Assembly: GCF_003640545.1 (NCBI RefSeq)
Contig: NZ_CP025121.1
Location: 186,001-250,000, forward strand
Origin: Candidatus Phytoplasma ziziphi
GTDB taxonomy: Bacteria > Bacillota_I > Bacilli_A > Acholeplasmatales > Acholeplasmataceae
Reading direction: 5' to 3'
DNA: 64,000 bases
How positions within the stretch are numbered: the first letter of the stretch is position 1; each line of letters opens with the position of its first letter. The position numbers were made by a program, and so were the translations under genes. The notes beneath the pieces were generated by a model. The model had not been told where the DNA came from, searched no databases, and saw nothing but the letters and a program-made list of their open reading frames with translations. This document shows, one piece after another, positions 1-8,703 of this stretch.

Positions 1-115
1 AATAATATAAACAAATATAATAATAATTGTTTAATTCCGACATTTATATAAATTTAGAACAATTATTTTTAGTATTTAATAGAATAAATTTCGAATTAAT
101 CTTATTTTTGATAAA

Positions 116-1321
116 TTAATTAAAAAAATTATTTATGTTTTTTAATGTATCTATTAAAATATCAATATCTTCATAATTATTATAAATTCCTACAGAAATT
201 CTAATTGTACTTGTTTGATTTATTTTTTTAATAGCTAAATCTGCACAATGTTTTCCTGTTCGAACATAAATATTTTTAGATATTAAAAATTCTTCTACAT
301 CATGAGGATGAATATTACCTAAATTAAAATTAATAATATGATCCGCATTTGGATTAAAAATTTTAATTTGGGGTATTTTTTTTAATTGAAAAGTAATTTG
401 CTCAATTATATGTTTATTATGTTGTTGAATTTGTTTTAATCCTATTCTTTGAATAAATTCTAAACTTTTTTGAAAAGCGATAATACTACTTATATTCAGA
501 GTTCCTGCTTCATAACTATATGGCAAATTTTGAATAGTAAAATTGTGATGATTAACATCTTGAATATTACCCCCACCTATAAAAAAAGGTTTATACTTTT
601 CCAAAAGATTCTTTTTGCCGAAAAGAATTCCTAAACCAAAAGGACCATACATTTTATGAGTTGAAAAAGCTATAAAATCTACATCTAAATCTTGAACATC
701 TATTTTTTTAAAACTCACAGATTGAGCAGCATCTAAAATAATTAAAGCTTTTTTTTTTCGAACTTTCCGAACTTCTTGAATAATTTCTTTGATAGGAGTT
801 TCGTAACCAAAAGTATTAGAAATGTGATTTAAAGCTACAATTTTAGTTTTCGAAGATAAAACTTTTTTAAAATTACTAAAAGTGATTTTGTTTTCTTCGT
901 TCAATGGAACAAAAACTAATTTAGCTTTTTTTTGATTAGCAATTTTCATCCAAGGTAATATAGAAGAATTATGTTCTAATTCAGAAGTAATAATTTCACT
1001 GTCAGCTTCAATATCTTGACTTAAAATGTGAGCTAATAAATTTAAAGATTCAGTAGTTCCTTTAGTAAAAATAATTTCTTCTGCACAACTAGCATTAATA
1101 AAATGAGCTGTTTGTTTTCTAGTTTCATGAATTAATTGTTCAACTTGTAGAGAAAGGGGGCCAAAAGATTTATAACTCAAACCGTTATAATTATAAAAAT
1201 TAAAAATAGCGTCTATAACTTCTTTTGGTTTTAAAGAAGTTGCGGCAGAATCGAAATAAATAAATTTTTTTTTATGATTTTTAAAAATTGGAAAATACAA
1301 ACGATAATTATTATTTTTCAT
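116..1321 (-). CDS. sufS: SufS-type cysteine desulfurase
   Basis: This 401-residue protein is a PLP-dependent class V aminotransferase-fold enzyme that takes sulfur from L-cysteine for Fe-S cluster assembly. The PLP lysine is seen in the FSTHKMYGPFG motif near residue 223. The persulfide cysteine is in RTGKHCADLA near residue 359, the usual SufS/CsdB pattern. Length matches the family (about 400). The start ATG is followed by a hydrophilic N-terminus and needs no alternative. No sufU or sufBCD partner is in the window, although one could lie beyond the left edge. The assignment to SufS rather than IscS rests on the RTG-H-CA motif and is confident. Confidence 0.9.
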   Translation of the reverse strand: MKNNNYRLYFPIFKNHKKKFIYFDSAATSLKPKEVIDAIFNFYNYNGLSYKSFGPLSLQVEQLIHETRKQTAHFINASCAEEIIFTKGTTESLNLLAHILSQDIEADSEIITSELEHNSSILPWMKIANQKKAKLVFVPLNEENKITFSNFKKVLSSKTKIVALNHISNTFGYETPIKEIIQEVRKVRKKKALIILDAAQSVSFKKIDVQDLDVDFIAFSTHKMYGPFGLGILFGKKNLLEKYKPFFIGGGNIQDVNHHNFTIQNLPYSYEAGTLNISSIIAFQKSLEFIQRIGLKQIQQHNKHIIEQITFQLKKIPQIKIFNPNADHIINFNLGNIHPHDVEEFLISKNIYVRTGKHCADLAIKKINQTSTIRISVGIYNNYEDIDILIDTLKNINNFFN

Positions 1322-2286
1322 ATTAAACCATCAAATGATTCAAATTTAATTTATTTTTTCGAAAAAAATATAAAACATATTTAAAATAAAAAATAAATTT
1401 TAAATATGTTTTTTCTTTATGAGAATTATTATAATAATTAATAATATTATTAAAATTATATGAATACATTTAATATATTTCCTTTTTTATTATTTGATGT
1501 TATTTATTTTCCGAATATTACAAAATATAAAATATAGTATATTTTTTTATCTAAATTATTAATATTTATTTATAATTTATCGAAATGTTTTATAAATTGA
1601 ATTGAAAATCTTATATATCTTTATTTTTATTTTAATATAAATATTCCGAAATATATAGTAAATTATTTTTTTATTGTAAAATATGTCCTTTTAATAACCT
1701 TGTTTAGAAAAAAAACTGAAATTATATTTTCATAAGAAAATATTTTTTTGTATGTATTTTTTTATTTCTAATTGTTATAAATGTTTTTTATTAGACTATT
1801 TGCATTCTAAAAGAACATAAATTTTGAGTTGTTTTAATGATAATATCTACTTCTAAATGTAATATTATTTTGAAATTATTTATGTTTTTTATGTTACCCA
1901 CTAATAAAAAACTATTTTATTTAGAATGTTTTTTGATTTTGTTTTATTAAAAACGATTATAGATGAGAAAATGTATGTTTATTAATTTCTTTTTAAAAAT
2001 CTTTTTTCTATTTTTGTACACCCATAAATTAAACTCAATTTAAAATGATTATAATCTATTATGTTTTTCAAATTTTTAATTCTTTTAGTATGTTGATAAA
2101 TAAAAATTTATCCTTCCATAAACTATTTTTAAATAAAATATCTTATTATATAAATTATAACATTTTATAGTAAATTTTTCTTTTCTATATTTATTTATTA
2201 TGGTTATTGTTTTATATAAAATCTGAAAATATTTAAATATTTTTATTTTAATAATTTGTATAAAAATTAATATTTTTATAAACTTA

Positions 2287-2327
2287 ATTTCAAATAAACT
2301 TAATTTAAAATTAAGTTTATTTGAAAT
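2287..2327. repeat. 20-bp-arm perfect palindrome
   Basis: The arms at 2287-2306 and 2308-2327 are exact reverse complements around a single A. A TTGAAA hexamer at 2321-2326 in the right arm could act as a -35 box for the TATAAT-like sequences just downstream. The palindrome could therefore be an operator for the ATPase gene, or a bidirectional hairpin between the two transcription units. It has no T-run typical of a terminator on the plus strand. Confidence 0.6.
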
Positions 2328-2351
2328 AAAAAATGTATAATATAATATATT
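2321..2351 (+). promoter_or_regulatory. Probable promoter of the ATPase gene
   Basis: TTGAAA at 2321-2326 is followed by overlapping TATAAT motifs at 2336-2341 and 2341-2346 and a TATATT at 2346-2351. The last gives a 19-base spacer and an intermediate TAATAT gives 16. A clear AGGAG ribosome site at 2381-2385 lies 6 bases before the ATG at 2392. Confidence 0.45.
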
Positions 2352-2391
2352 AGTTTATTTAATTGTTTATTAATATAAATAGGAGAATCAA

Positions 2392-3734
2392 ATGTTTATC
2401 GGAAGAAAAAAAGAATTAGAAGAAATAGAAAATTTAATATCAACTTCTAAATTTGAATTCGCTTTAATTTATGGCCGAAGACAAATAGGAAAAACAACTA
2501 TTTTACAAAAAATTATAAAAAAATATAAAGGGTTTTATTTTGTGGCTGATCGTTCAGGACTTAAAGCTAATTTAAAAAGATTAAGTCGTGAAATCACTAA
2601 TTTTTTAAAAGAATCCGATATCCTTTTTGACAATTTTTATGATTTATTCGAATTTATAGTTAAAAGAGTCAACAAAAAAAATTAATTTTTGTAATTGATG
2701 AGTTTTCTTATTTAATAGATTCTGAATCATCTTTTTTAACTATATTACAAAATATTGTTGATCATAAATTAAACCAAAGTAATATTAAATTATTTATTTC
2801 TGGAAGTCATATGAGACTAATGGAACAAATGGATAATTATAATCAAGCTCTTTTTGGAAGAGTTACTTATAAAAAAAAAATTAAACCTTTTTCTTACTTG
2901 GAAGCGTCTTTATTTTATCCTAATGCTAATTATAAAGATAAAATTAGATTTTACAGTGTCTTCGGCGGCTTACCATTATATCTTAATAAAATAGATAAAA
3001 ATAAAAGCATTAAAGAAAATATTATGAAAATATGTATACCAAATATAGATTCAATAGAAAATGAAATTTACACTAATTTGATGCAAGAAATTAGATTACC
3101 AGCCCCTTATTTAAATATTTTAGATGTTATGAGTGATAAAAAAGAAATTAAATTATCCAAAATTAGTCAAAAAATAGAAGAAAATACTAGCAAAACTTCT
3201 TATTATTTAAAAAAAATGTCAAATTTAGAAATAATCGACAAAAATATTTGTTTTGGAGAAAAAGAAAATCTTAAAAAAACATTTTATCATATCAAAGATC
3301 AATTTTTAAAATTTTATTATCGTTTTATTAAACAATATTACCGTCATCAATATATGTACGATAATAAAGAGGATTTTTATAATAAAACAATCGAACCTTT
3401 TTTAGAAATTTTTATTTCATGGGAATTCGAAAAAATTTGTAAAGATTTCTTGATATATAAATATCGAGGTGAAACATCTAGATTTATTTTGCAAAGAAAA
3501 AATATTAATATAGAAATTGATTTATTATGTAGAACTAAAGAAGGTATTAAAGCTTTCGAATGTAAATGGGGGCCAGAAATAAATAATGAACATATTTATG
3601 CATTGAAAAATAAAATAGAACAAATTACTAATATTCATCCTATACATCAAATAGGTTTTTTTGCTAAAAAGAAACCTTTAAGTAATATTTGCCAAAATTG
3701 TTTATATTTTGAACCTAAAAATCTTTTTGAATAA
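2392..3734 (+). pseudogene. AAA ATPase with DUF234 nuclease-like tail, frame broken at an A8 run
   Basis: Two reading frames together make one archaeal-type ATPase of about 447 residues. The first (2392-2685, 97 aa) has the Walker A motif GRRQIGKTT. The second picks up with LIFVIDEFSYL, the Walker B strand, and runs to 3734. The C-terminal part carries EIDLL followed by AFECKWG, the D...ExK signature of the PD-(D/E)XK fold seen in DUF234. The frames meet at eight A's (2674-2681); a -1 slip restores a continuous protein. It may be a recent pseudogene, a sequencing error, or a gene rescued by polymerase or ribosome slippage. Members of this family are common phytoplasma accessory genes. Native function is unknown. 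Confidence 0.8.
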
Positions 3735-3842
3735 TTTTGATTAATATATTTTAAAAAATATTTTGGTATATTCGGAATCGAGATTAATATTGAAACTTTG
3801 AAACTATATAAAAAAATTTAATTTGTAATAATTGACAAAAAT

Positions 3843-3871
3843 AAAATCCAGTTAATAAATAACTGGATTTT
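3843..3871 (+). terminator. Hairpin terminator after the ATPase
   Basis: Twelve-base arms (3843-3854 and 3860-3871) pair perfectly around a five-base loop, and a short T-rich tract follows. It lies 110 bases after the ATPase stop. Confidence 0.65.
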
Positions 3872-3937
3872 TAATTTATTTTCAATTAAATCTTTCGATA
3901 TTCAAAATAATTATACTAAATTTATTTTTTAATGGGC

Positions 3938-4033
3938 TTTAAAACCCTTAAAAATCTTTATATAAATCAAAAAGGGTTTTAAAGGGTGTTTTCTCTTTGA
4001 TAATAAATATATAATTTATTATCAAAGAGAAAA
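3938..4033. repeat. Two inverted repeats between convergent genes
   Basis: A 12-bp inverted repeat (3938-3949 with 3972-3983) is followed by a perfect 20-bp one (3989-4008 with 4014-4033, five-base loop). They separate the plus-strand ATPase from the minus-strand OsmC gene, so a bidirectional transcription stop is likely. Neither ends in a good T-run. The rest of the gap from 3735 to 4302 is featureless AT-rich DNA. Confidence 0.6.
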
Positions 4034-4302
4034 AGAAAAAACTCTTCTTTTCTTCTTTCATAATAATTAAATATTATACCAATTATTAATTTTTTAAATA
4101 TAAAATAAATATAAAATTTAAATATAAAAATCACTAAATGAACAAATATTTAAAATTATTTAAAATAAATTATATTTCATAAATTGAAATATTTTAATAA
4201 TATCAAAAAATTTTTTAATAAATCAAAAAACTTTTTTTAAATATTAAAAACAAAAAATATATTTTTTTTACAAAAAAATTTTATTTAATAAATTTTATAT
4301 TT

Positions 4303-4722
4303 TTAAATTTCTTCGAATAAAACGGATTTTAAAATAAAATGAGAATATGCATCAAACATTCTTGAAACAGGACATTTTTGATGAGTTAAATCCATAAGTT
4401 CTTTAGTTTCTAAAATAGATAAATTTTCGATACCACAAAACAAATCAATTTTAAAATAAAACCCTTTTTCGTCTTTTAAAGTATTGCACAAAATTTTTAC
4501 TTTAATTTCGCCCGCGACATCTTTTTTTCTAATAGATGCAATAGCTTTAATTGTTTTATAAAAACAACAAATCAAAGATAAAGATAATAGTTCGTTAGGT
4601 CGACTGTAGTCTTCTTCGCTATTCATTAAAGCAGAAGCTAGCCTAGTTTTTAAACCATTTTTTATAATACCTAAATCTTTAAATTTTTCGTCATGATAAG
4701 CTATAATTTTCAATTCGGTCAC
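4303..4722 (-). CDS. OsmC/Ohr-family peroxide-resistance protein
   Basis: This 139-residue protein has the two redox cysteines expected for the OsmC superfamily: one in SLSLICCFYKTI on the central helix and one in HQKCPVSRM near the C-terminus. The family reduces organic hydroperoxides with these thiols in the cytoplasm. Length is typical (135-145). I cannot separate the Ohr and YhfA/OsmC subfamilies by eye. It stands alone on the minus strand, upstream in the same direction as a small membrane-protein gene. Confidence 0.75.
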   Translation of the reverse strand: MTELKIIAYHDEKFKDLGIIKNGLKTRLASALMNSEEDYSRPNELLSLSLICCFYKTIKAIASIRKKDVAGEIKVKILCNTLKDEKGFYFKIDLFCGIENLSILETKELMDLTHQKCPVSRMFDAYSHFILKSVLFEEI

Positions 4723-4747
4723 TTTTTAAAATCCTTTTTTATTTTTT

Positions 4748-5089
4748 TTATAAATAGATTTTTTTTAAATAAACATCATTCGAAATTAAATTAAAAACCT
4801 TTATATTTAAACGACAAATAAATTTACTTTTATTAACTTCGTTATCCTTAATTTTTAAAACTATATTCAGATGTATAAATTTTTTAGTAATCAAATGATC
4901 TTTAGTTAAAGTAAATTCTTTTGTTTTATTCTCTGTCAAAATAGATTTTAAAAGATTTTGTTCTAATGGATCGCATTTTAATAAATATTTTTTAATCCTT
5001 TTTTTTTCATTAAATTCATAAAAAATATTCATAATAATCAAAATAAATGTAATAAAAATAACAAAAAATATTATAGAACTATAAGTCAT
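4748..5089 (-). CDS. Hypothetical protein with one N-terminal membrane segment
   Basis: The 113-residue product begins with a hydrophobic helix (about residues 4-24, SIIFFVIFITFILIIMN) and continues as a lysine-rich soluble domain with no motif I recognise. The stop codon lies 26 bases before the start of the OsmC-like gene, and the start lies 15 bases after yneF, so it is probably co-transcribed with yneF. A single-pass membrane protein facing the cytoplasm is the simplest reading. Confidence 0.6.
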   Translation of the reverse strand: MTYSSIIFFVIFITFILIIMNIFYEFNEKKRIKKYLLKCDPLEQNLLKSILTENKTKEFTLTKDHLITKKFIHLNIVLKIKDNEVNKSKFICRLNIKVFNLISNDVYLKKIYL

Positions 5090-5104
5090 AAATGTCCTCT
5101 CTGC

Positions 5105-5317
5105 TTACTTATTATTTTTCATACTGTTCATAATCTGTTTAATTTGTTTTTGGCTAGGATTTCTTCCCATTTGTTTAAACATTTCTTTAATTTGTCTTTC
5201 TGTAATAGGAGGATTTTTTTGTAAATACTTTTTAAACCAAAAAAACATCAATACAGCTCCTATTATAATACCTAAAACTAACAATAATAAACAAGCTACA
5301 GTCTGAGACATAAACAA
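5105..5317 (-). CDS. yneF: YneF family (UPF0154) small membrane protein
   Basis: Seventy residues: a single N-terminal membrane helix followed by the conserved cytoplasmic tail NPPITERQIKEMFKQMG, then NPSQKQIKQIMNSMK. This matches the Firmicute YneF/UPF0154 family over its whole length. The function of the family is not established. Confidence 0.88.
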   Translation of the reverse strand: MFMSQTVACLLLLVLGIIIGAVLMFFWFKKYLQKNPPITERQIKEMFKQMGRNPSQKQIKQIMNSMKNNK

Positions 5318-5420
5318 TAAATATTAACCTTTCTTTATTTCAAATATTCATTTTTTTCAAAAAATAAAAATACTCTACTTATTATTATAATATAATGAAA
5401 AAAATAAATAATAATTAAAA

Positions 5421-5981
5421 TTAACGGAAATAATTTTTACGATAATAATATAACTTTTTAGTACCATATTTTTTTTCTTTAAATAAAACAAAATTATCTT
5501 GTCGTGAAGGTAATAAAGTTTTAGAATGGGTTTCAAAAACAATTAAACTTTGATTATGAGTAATTTTTTCTAAATATGAAAATAAAAGCAAATATGAATT
5601 AAAAAAATAAGGAGGATCTAAAAGAATGAGATCAAAAATTAAATTTTCTTTATTAAATTTTTTCAACATTTGAAAAGCATTATTATAAAATAATTTAATT
5701 TGTTCTTTTGGTAAATTTAATTTTTTCATATTTTTTTTAATAATTTGGAAAGCTGGCAAAAAATTATCCACTAAATAAACTTGTTTAGCATTTCTACTTA
5801 AAGCTTCGAAACCATAAGCTCCTGATCCAGAAAATAAATCTAAAACAATACTTTCCTTAATAAACTCTCCGACAGTATCGAATAAAGATTTTCTCAATGC
5901 ATGTGAAGTACTTCTTGTTTTTATAGAAGAAACAGAATTAATTTTAAAACCTTTATATTTTCCAGAAATAATATACAACAT
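5421..5981 (-). CDS. rsmD: 16S rRNA guanine-966 N2-methyltransferase
   Basis: The 186-residue protein has the RsmD N-terminus (ISGKYKG, TRSTSHALRKSLFD), the SAM-binding loop DLFSGSGAYGFEAL and the catalytic LLDPPYFF motif of N6/N2 methyltransferases. It methylates the small-subunit rRNA late in 30S assembly. Length fits the family. The start is separated from yqeK by only six bases, so the two are probably translated from one mRNA. Confidence 0.9.
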   Translation of the reverse strand: MLYIISGKYKGFKINSVSSIKTRSTSHALRKSLFDTVGEFIKESIVLDLFSGSGAYGFEALSRNAKQVYLVDNFLPAFQIIKKNMKKLNLPKEQIKLFYNNAFQMLKKFNKENLIFDLILLDPPYFFNSYLLLFSYLEKITHNQSLIVFETHSKTLLPSRQDNFVLFKEKKYGTKKLYYYRKNYFR

Positions 5982-5987
5982 ACTTTA

Positions 5988-6575
5988 TTATTCGTTATCA
6001 ATCAAATCTTTTACTTTATTCTTGAAAAAATCAAAAACTTTTAATTGTTCAGAGAAAATTGTAAAATTATTTTCTTTATAATATGAAAAAGTCAATTTTA
6101 AAAAATAATAAATAGTTTTATTTAAATTTTCTAAAGATAATTTTCGCAAATAATCAACATTCGGATAATTTCTATTATCCTCTATTTTGTCGCTAATAAA
6201 AATTATTTTATCTAATTTACTCATGTTGATATGGCCCCAAACATGTTTTTGAATAGCGTTTAAAATTTGTCTATCTTTTATATTAAATTCTTTTTTAACG
6301 CAAATAGCTGCACTAAAAGCATGATAAATAAAAGGAGCTTGTTTATACTTATTAATTTTCGTTTTATTTAATAATGATAAATGAAATTCTAATGATTCGT
6401 TTTTAGTATAATCATGTAATAAAGAAGCAATTTGTGCTTTCTCAATATCAACTTTATAAAAACGAGCTAATTGAACTGCTTTTCTGCAAACACTTAAGAT
6501 ATGATTTAATCTCTCATCATCATTTCGAAAGTTTTCTTTTAATTTTTTTAAAATTTGCTCTATTAACGGATTCAT
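5988..6575 (-). CDS. yqeK: YqeK-type HD-domain hydrolase (Ap4A hydrolase family)
   Basis: The 195-residue protein shows the HD pattern of YqeK: RLNHILSVCRKA, then ASLLHDYTKN with the metal-binding HD pair, a later histidine in IYHAF, and ISDKIEDNR near the C-terminus. Family members split Ap4A symmetrically to two ADP. In Firmicutes the gene lies close to yqeG, as here (11 bases apart). Confidence 0.85.
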   Translation of the reverse strand: MNPLIEQILKKLKENFRNDDERLNHILSVCRKAVQLARFYKVDIEKAQIASLLHDYTKNESLEFHLSLLNKTKINKYKQAPFIYHAFSAAICVKKEFNIKDRQILNAIQKHVWGHINMSKLDKIIFISDKIEDNRNYPNVDYLRKLSLENLNKTIYYFLKLTFSYYKENNFTIFSEQLKVFDFFKNKVKDLIDNE

Positions 6576-6586
6576 GATAATTATTT

Positions 6587-7156
6587 TTATGATTTAATAA
6601 AATTTTGAAATTTTTTTCGATATTCTTCTAAATTAATTTTTTTTATCTTTTTGATAAAAGGTTTTTCTATTAAAAAACGAATTAATTTAGTTCTAAAAGA
6701 TTCATATTTTCTATCTAAAGGTTTTACTAAAACAGAAATAATATTCATCTTGTTAGCTCCTGCGATATCAGTTCTTAATTGATCACCTATCATCATAACT
6801 TCCTCGAAACGAAAATTAAATAATTTCAATGCTTGTTCAAAACCCCATATAGAAGGTTTTTTATGATAAAAATTTAAATATACATAATCTAAATTATTAT
6901 TTTTAGCTATATAATGAACTTTTTTAAATGAAGCATTTGAAATAATTACAATTTTAAAACGTTTATTTAATCTTTTTAATAATTTTCGAATATTTAAATT
7001 TAATTCATTTTCTTTAGAACTTAATAAAGTATTATCTAAATCAAAAAACAATACTTTGATTTTATCTTTATAAAAAAAATTATCATAAGGAATATCAAAA
7101 ACAGATTCATAATAAAAATTAGGCAAATATTTATGTTTAGTTATCATTTTATTCAA
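6587..7156 (-). CDS. yqeG: YqeG family HAD IIIA phosphatase
   Basis: The 189-residue protein contains the HAD nucleophile motif FFDLDNTLLSS, a serine motif in VIISNASFKK and the acidic motif GDQLRTDIAGAN. These define the YqeG subgroup (mitochondrial PGP phosphatase-like). A role in phosphatidylglycerol-phosphate dephosphorylation is known for eukaryotic relatives; for bacteria it is an inference. It overlaps the 3' end of greA by eight bases. Confidence 0.85.
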   Translation of the reverse strand: MNKMITKHKYLPNFYYESVFDIPYDNFFYKDKIKVLFFDLDNTLLSSKENELNLNIRKLLKRLNKRFKIVIISNASFKKVHYIAKNNNLDYVYLNFYHKKPSIWGFEQALKLFNFRFEEVMMIGDQLRTDIAGANKMNIISVLVKPLDRKYESFRTKLIRFLIEKPFIKKIKKINLEEYRKKFQNFIKS

Positions 7157-7628
7157 CCTTTAAAATATTTACTTTAAAACTTTTTCCTGTTTCTGTTTTA
7201 ACTAAAACTTGGTCTCCTTCTTGATAACCTTGAATACTTTGGCCTATCGGAGATTCGATAGAAATTTTATTCATAAAAGGATTAACTTCTAAAACACCTA
7301 CTAAATGTAAAGTTTGTTCTTTCATGTTATCTAAAAATTGCAGTGTAACTGTTTTACCAATATTAATTTCTTTATTTGTACTATAAGTATCAATAATTTT
7401 AACATTTTTTAAAATATTTTGAATTTCTAAAATACGAGTCTCTATAAAAGCTTGTTCATCACGAGCTGCGCTATAATCAGCATTTTCGCTTAAATCACCT
7501 TGTTCTCTAGCTTCTTTAATGGCTTCTAAATTTTCATGTCTTTTAACGTTTATAAGATGTTCTAATTCTACTTTTAATTGATCCACTCCTGATTGTGTTA
7601 ACTCATAATTTTTTTTATTTTTATTCAT
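7149..7628 (-). CDS. greA: Transcription elongation factor GreA
   Basis: The 159-residue protein has the N-terminal coiled coil with the acidic tip (NADYSAARDEQAF) and the C-terminal FKBP-like domain containing SPIGQSIQGYQEGD. GreA enters the RNA polymerase secondary channel and stimulates cleavage of backtracked RNA. Full length for the family. Confidence 0.95.
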   Translation of the reverse strand: MNKNKKNYELTQSGVDQLKVELEHLINVKRHENLEAIKEAREQGDLSENADYSAARDEQAFIETRILEIQNILKNVKIIDTYSTNKEINIGKTVTLQFLDNMKEQTLHLVGVLEVNPFMNKISIESPIGQSIQGYQEGDQVLVKTETGKSFKVNILKVE

Positions 7629-7654
7629 TTATATTTATTTCCTTATTTAATCCC

Positions 7655-8239
7655 TTATAATACTTTTTTACGTGAAATACTAATACCGTCTCCTATATCC
7701 AAAAAAGTTGTTTCAAACAAAAAATTATTTTTTAAAAAAAATTTAAAATCATTAATTTTTTGGATTAAACGTTTAGTACTTCTTGAAATTTTAGGATTAT
7801 TAATATCTAAATTATGAAAATTTAAATTATCACATATAACAAATTTATTTTCATTTAAAAAAATATTATATTTTTCAAATAATTTTTGATATTGAACTTT
7901 AGCGGCATCAATAAAAATTAAATCATATTTTTTATTAGGTTGATAAAAAAGAGCTTCTGACCAAATAAATTCAATATTAAATTTTTTTTCATGAAAAAAA
8001 TCTAAAGCTATTTTATATTTATTATAATCTCTTTCTATAGTTTGAATATTATTTTTGTCATTATTCATAGCAAGAGCACTATAACCAATAGCCGTTCCTA
8101 TTTCTAAAATATTAATTAAATTATTTTTTTTAATTATATCTTGTAAAAATATAAGAGTTTCATCATGAATAATAGGAATATTATGTTCTAAAGCATATAT
8201 TTTAATATTTTGCAAAAATTTTTCTTTTTCATTCTTCAT
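7655..8239 (-). CDS. trmR: TrmR-type tRNA (5-hydroxyuridine) O-methyltransferase
   Basis: This 194-residue class I SAM methyltransferase has NILEIGTAIGYSALAM as motif I and DLIFIDAAKVQYQKLFEKY, typical of the YrrM/TrmR O-methyltransferase family. TrmR makes methoxyuridine at tRNA position 34. The alaS-ruvX-trmR-greA order resembles that of B. subtilis, which supports TrmR over a catechol methyltransferase. Confidence 0.8.
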   Translation of the reverse strand: MKNEKEKFLQNIKIYALEHNIPIIHDETLIFLQDIIKKNNLINILEIGTAIGYSALAMNNDKNNIQTIERDYNKYKIALDFFHEKKFNIEFIWSEALFYQPNKKYDLIFIDAAKVQYQKLFEKYNIFLNENKFVICDNLNFHNLDINNPKISRSTKRLIQKINDFKFFLKNNFLFETTFLDIGDGISISRKKVL

Positions 8240-8253
8240 AATATAAAAATCTT

Positions 8254-8703
8254 CTAACTATTGTTTACAAACTTATTATTACGATAATTTAAAAAATTTT
8301 GCAAAATAATGCCTGCCGCTATTTGATCCTTTAAATTTTTTATTTTTTTCTTATTATGATTATTTAAACGACATACTTGATATGATTGCTGAGTAGATAA
8401 ACGTTCATCCCATAAAATAACTTCTACGGAAGAAAAATTTTTTTTAAGTCTTTTAGAAAAATCAATGCTAATTTGAGCTTTAACTCCCACATCATTATTC
8501 ATATGCTTCGGATAACCTAAAACTATTGTGGTAACTTTAAAATTTTCAATAATTGTTTTTAAAGGCTCAATTAATTCTTGATATTGATTAGTACGAAAAA
8601 AAATTGTTTTTAAATTATTAACAATAATACCAGATTCAGACACAGAAATACCTAACGTTTTTTCTCCTAAATCTAATCCTAAAAAAACATTTTCTTGAGT
8701 CAT
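8254..8703 (-). CDS. ruvX: Putative pre-16S rRNA nuclease / Holliday junction resolvase homolog
   Basis: The protein has the RNase H-like YqgF signature: LGLDLGEKTLGIS at the N-terminus, VLGYPKHMN in the middle and DERLSTQQS, which carry the acidic metal ligands. I place the start at the ATG of MTQENVF (8703), because it forms a four-base ATGA overlap with the alaS stop; an in-frame ATG at 8718 would add five residues. The family processes pre-16S rRNA ends and was first predicted to resolve Holliday junctions. Confidence 0.88.
   Translation of the reverse strand: MTQENVFLGLDLGEKTLGISVSESGIIVNNLKTIFFRTNQYQELIEPLKTIIENFKVTTIVLGYPKHMNNDVGVKAQISIDFSKRLKKNFSSVEVILWDERLSTQQSYQVCRLNNHNKKKIKNLKDQIAAGIILQNFLNYRNNKFVNNS

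Larger units (their letters stand above)
1322..2391. other. AT-rich gap between sufS and the ATPase
   Basis: About 1.07 kb without an open frame of useful length. It is nearly all A and T, with scattered short stop-free stretches on the minus strand around 1810-1940 that could be the last trace of a gene, though nothing is recognisable. The right end holds a long palindrome and a promoter for the next gene. Confidence 0.6.

Noticed and set aside
1810-1940. Minus-strand stretch that reads as a plausible peptide
   Set aside because: Too short, no start or ribosome site, and no recognisable motif; could be chance in AT-rich DNA.
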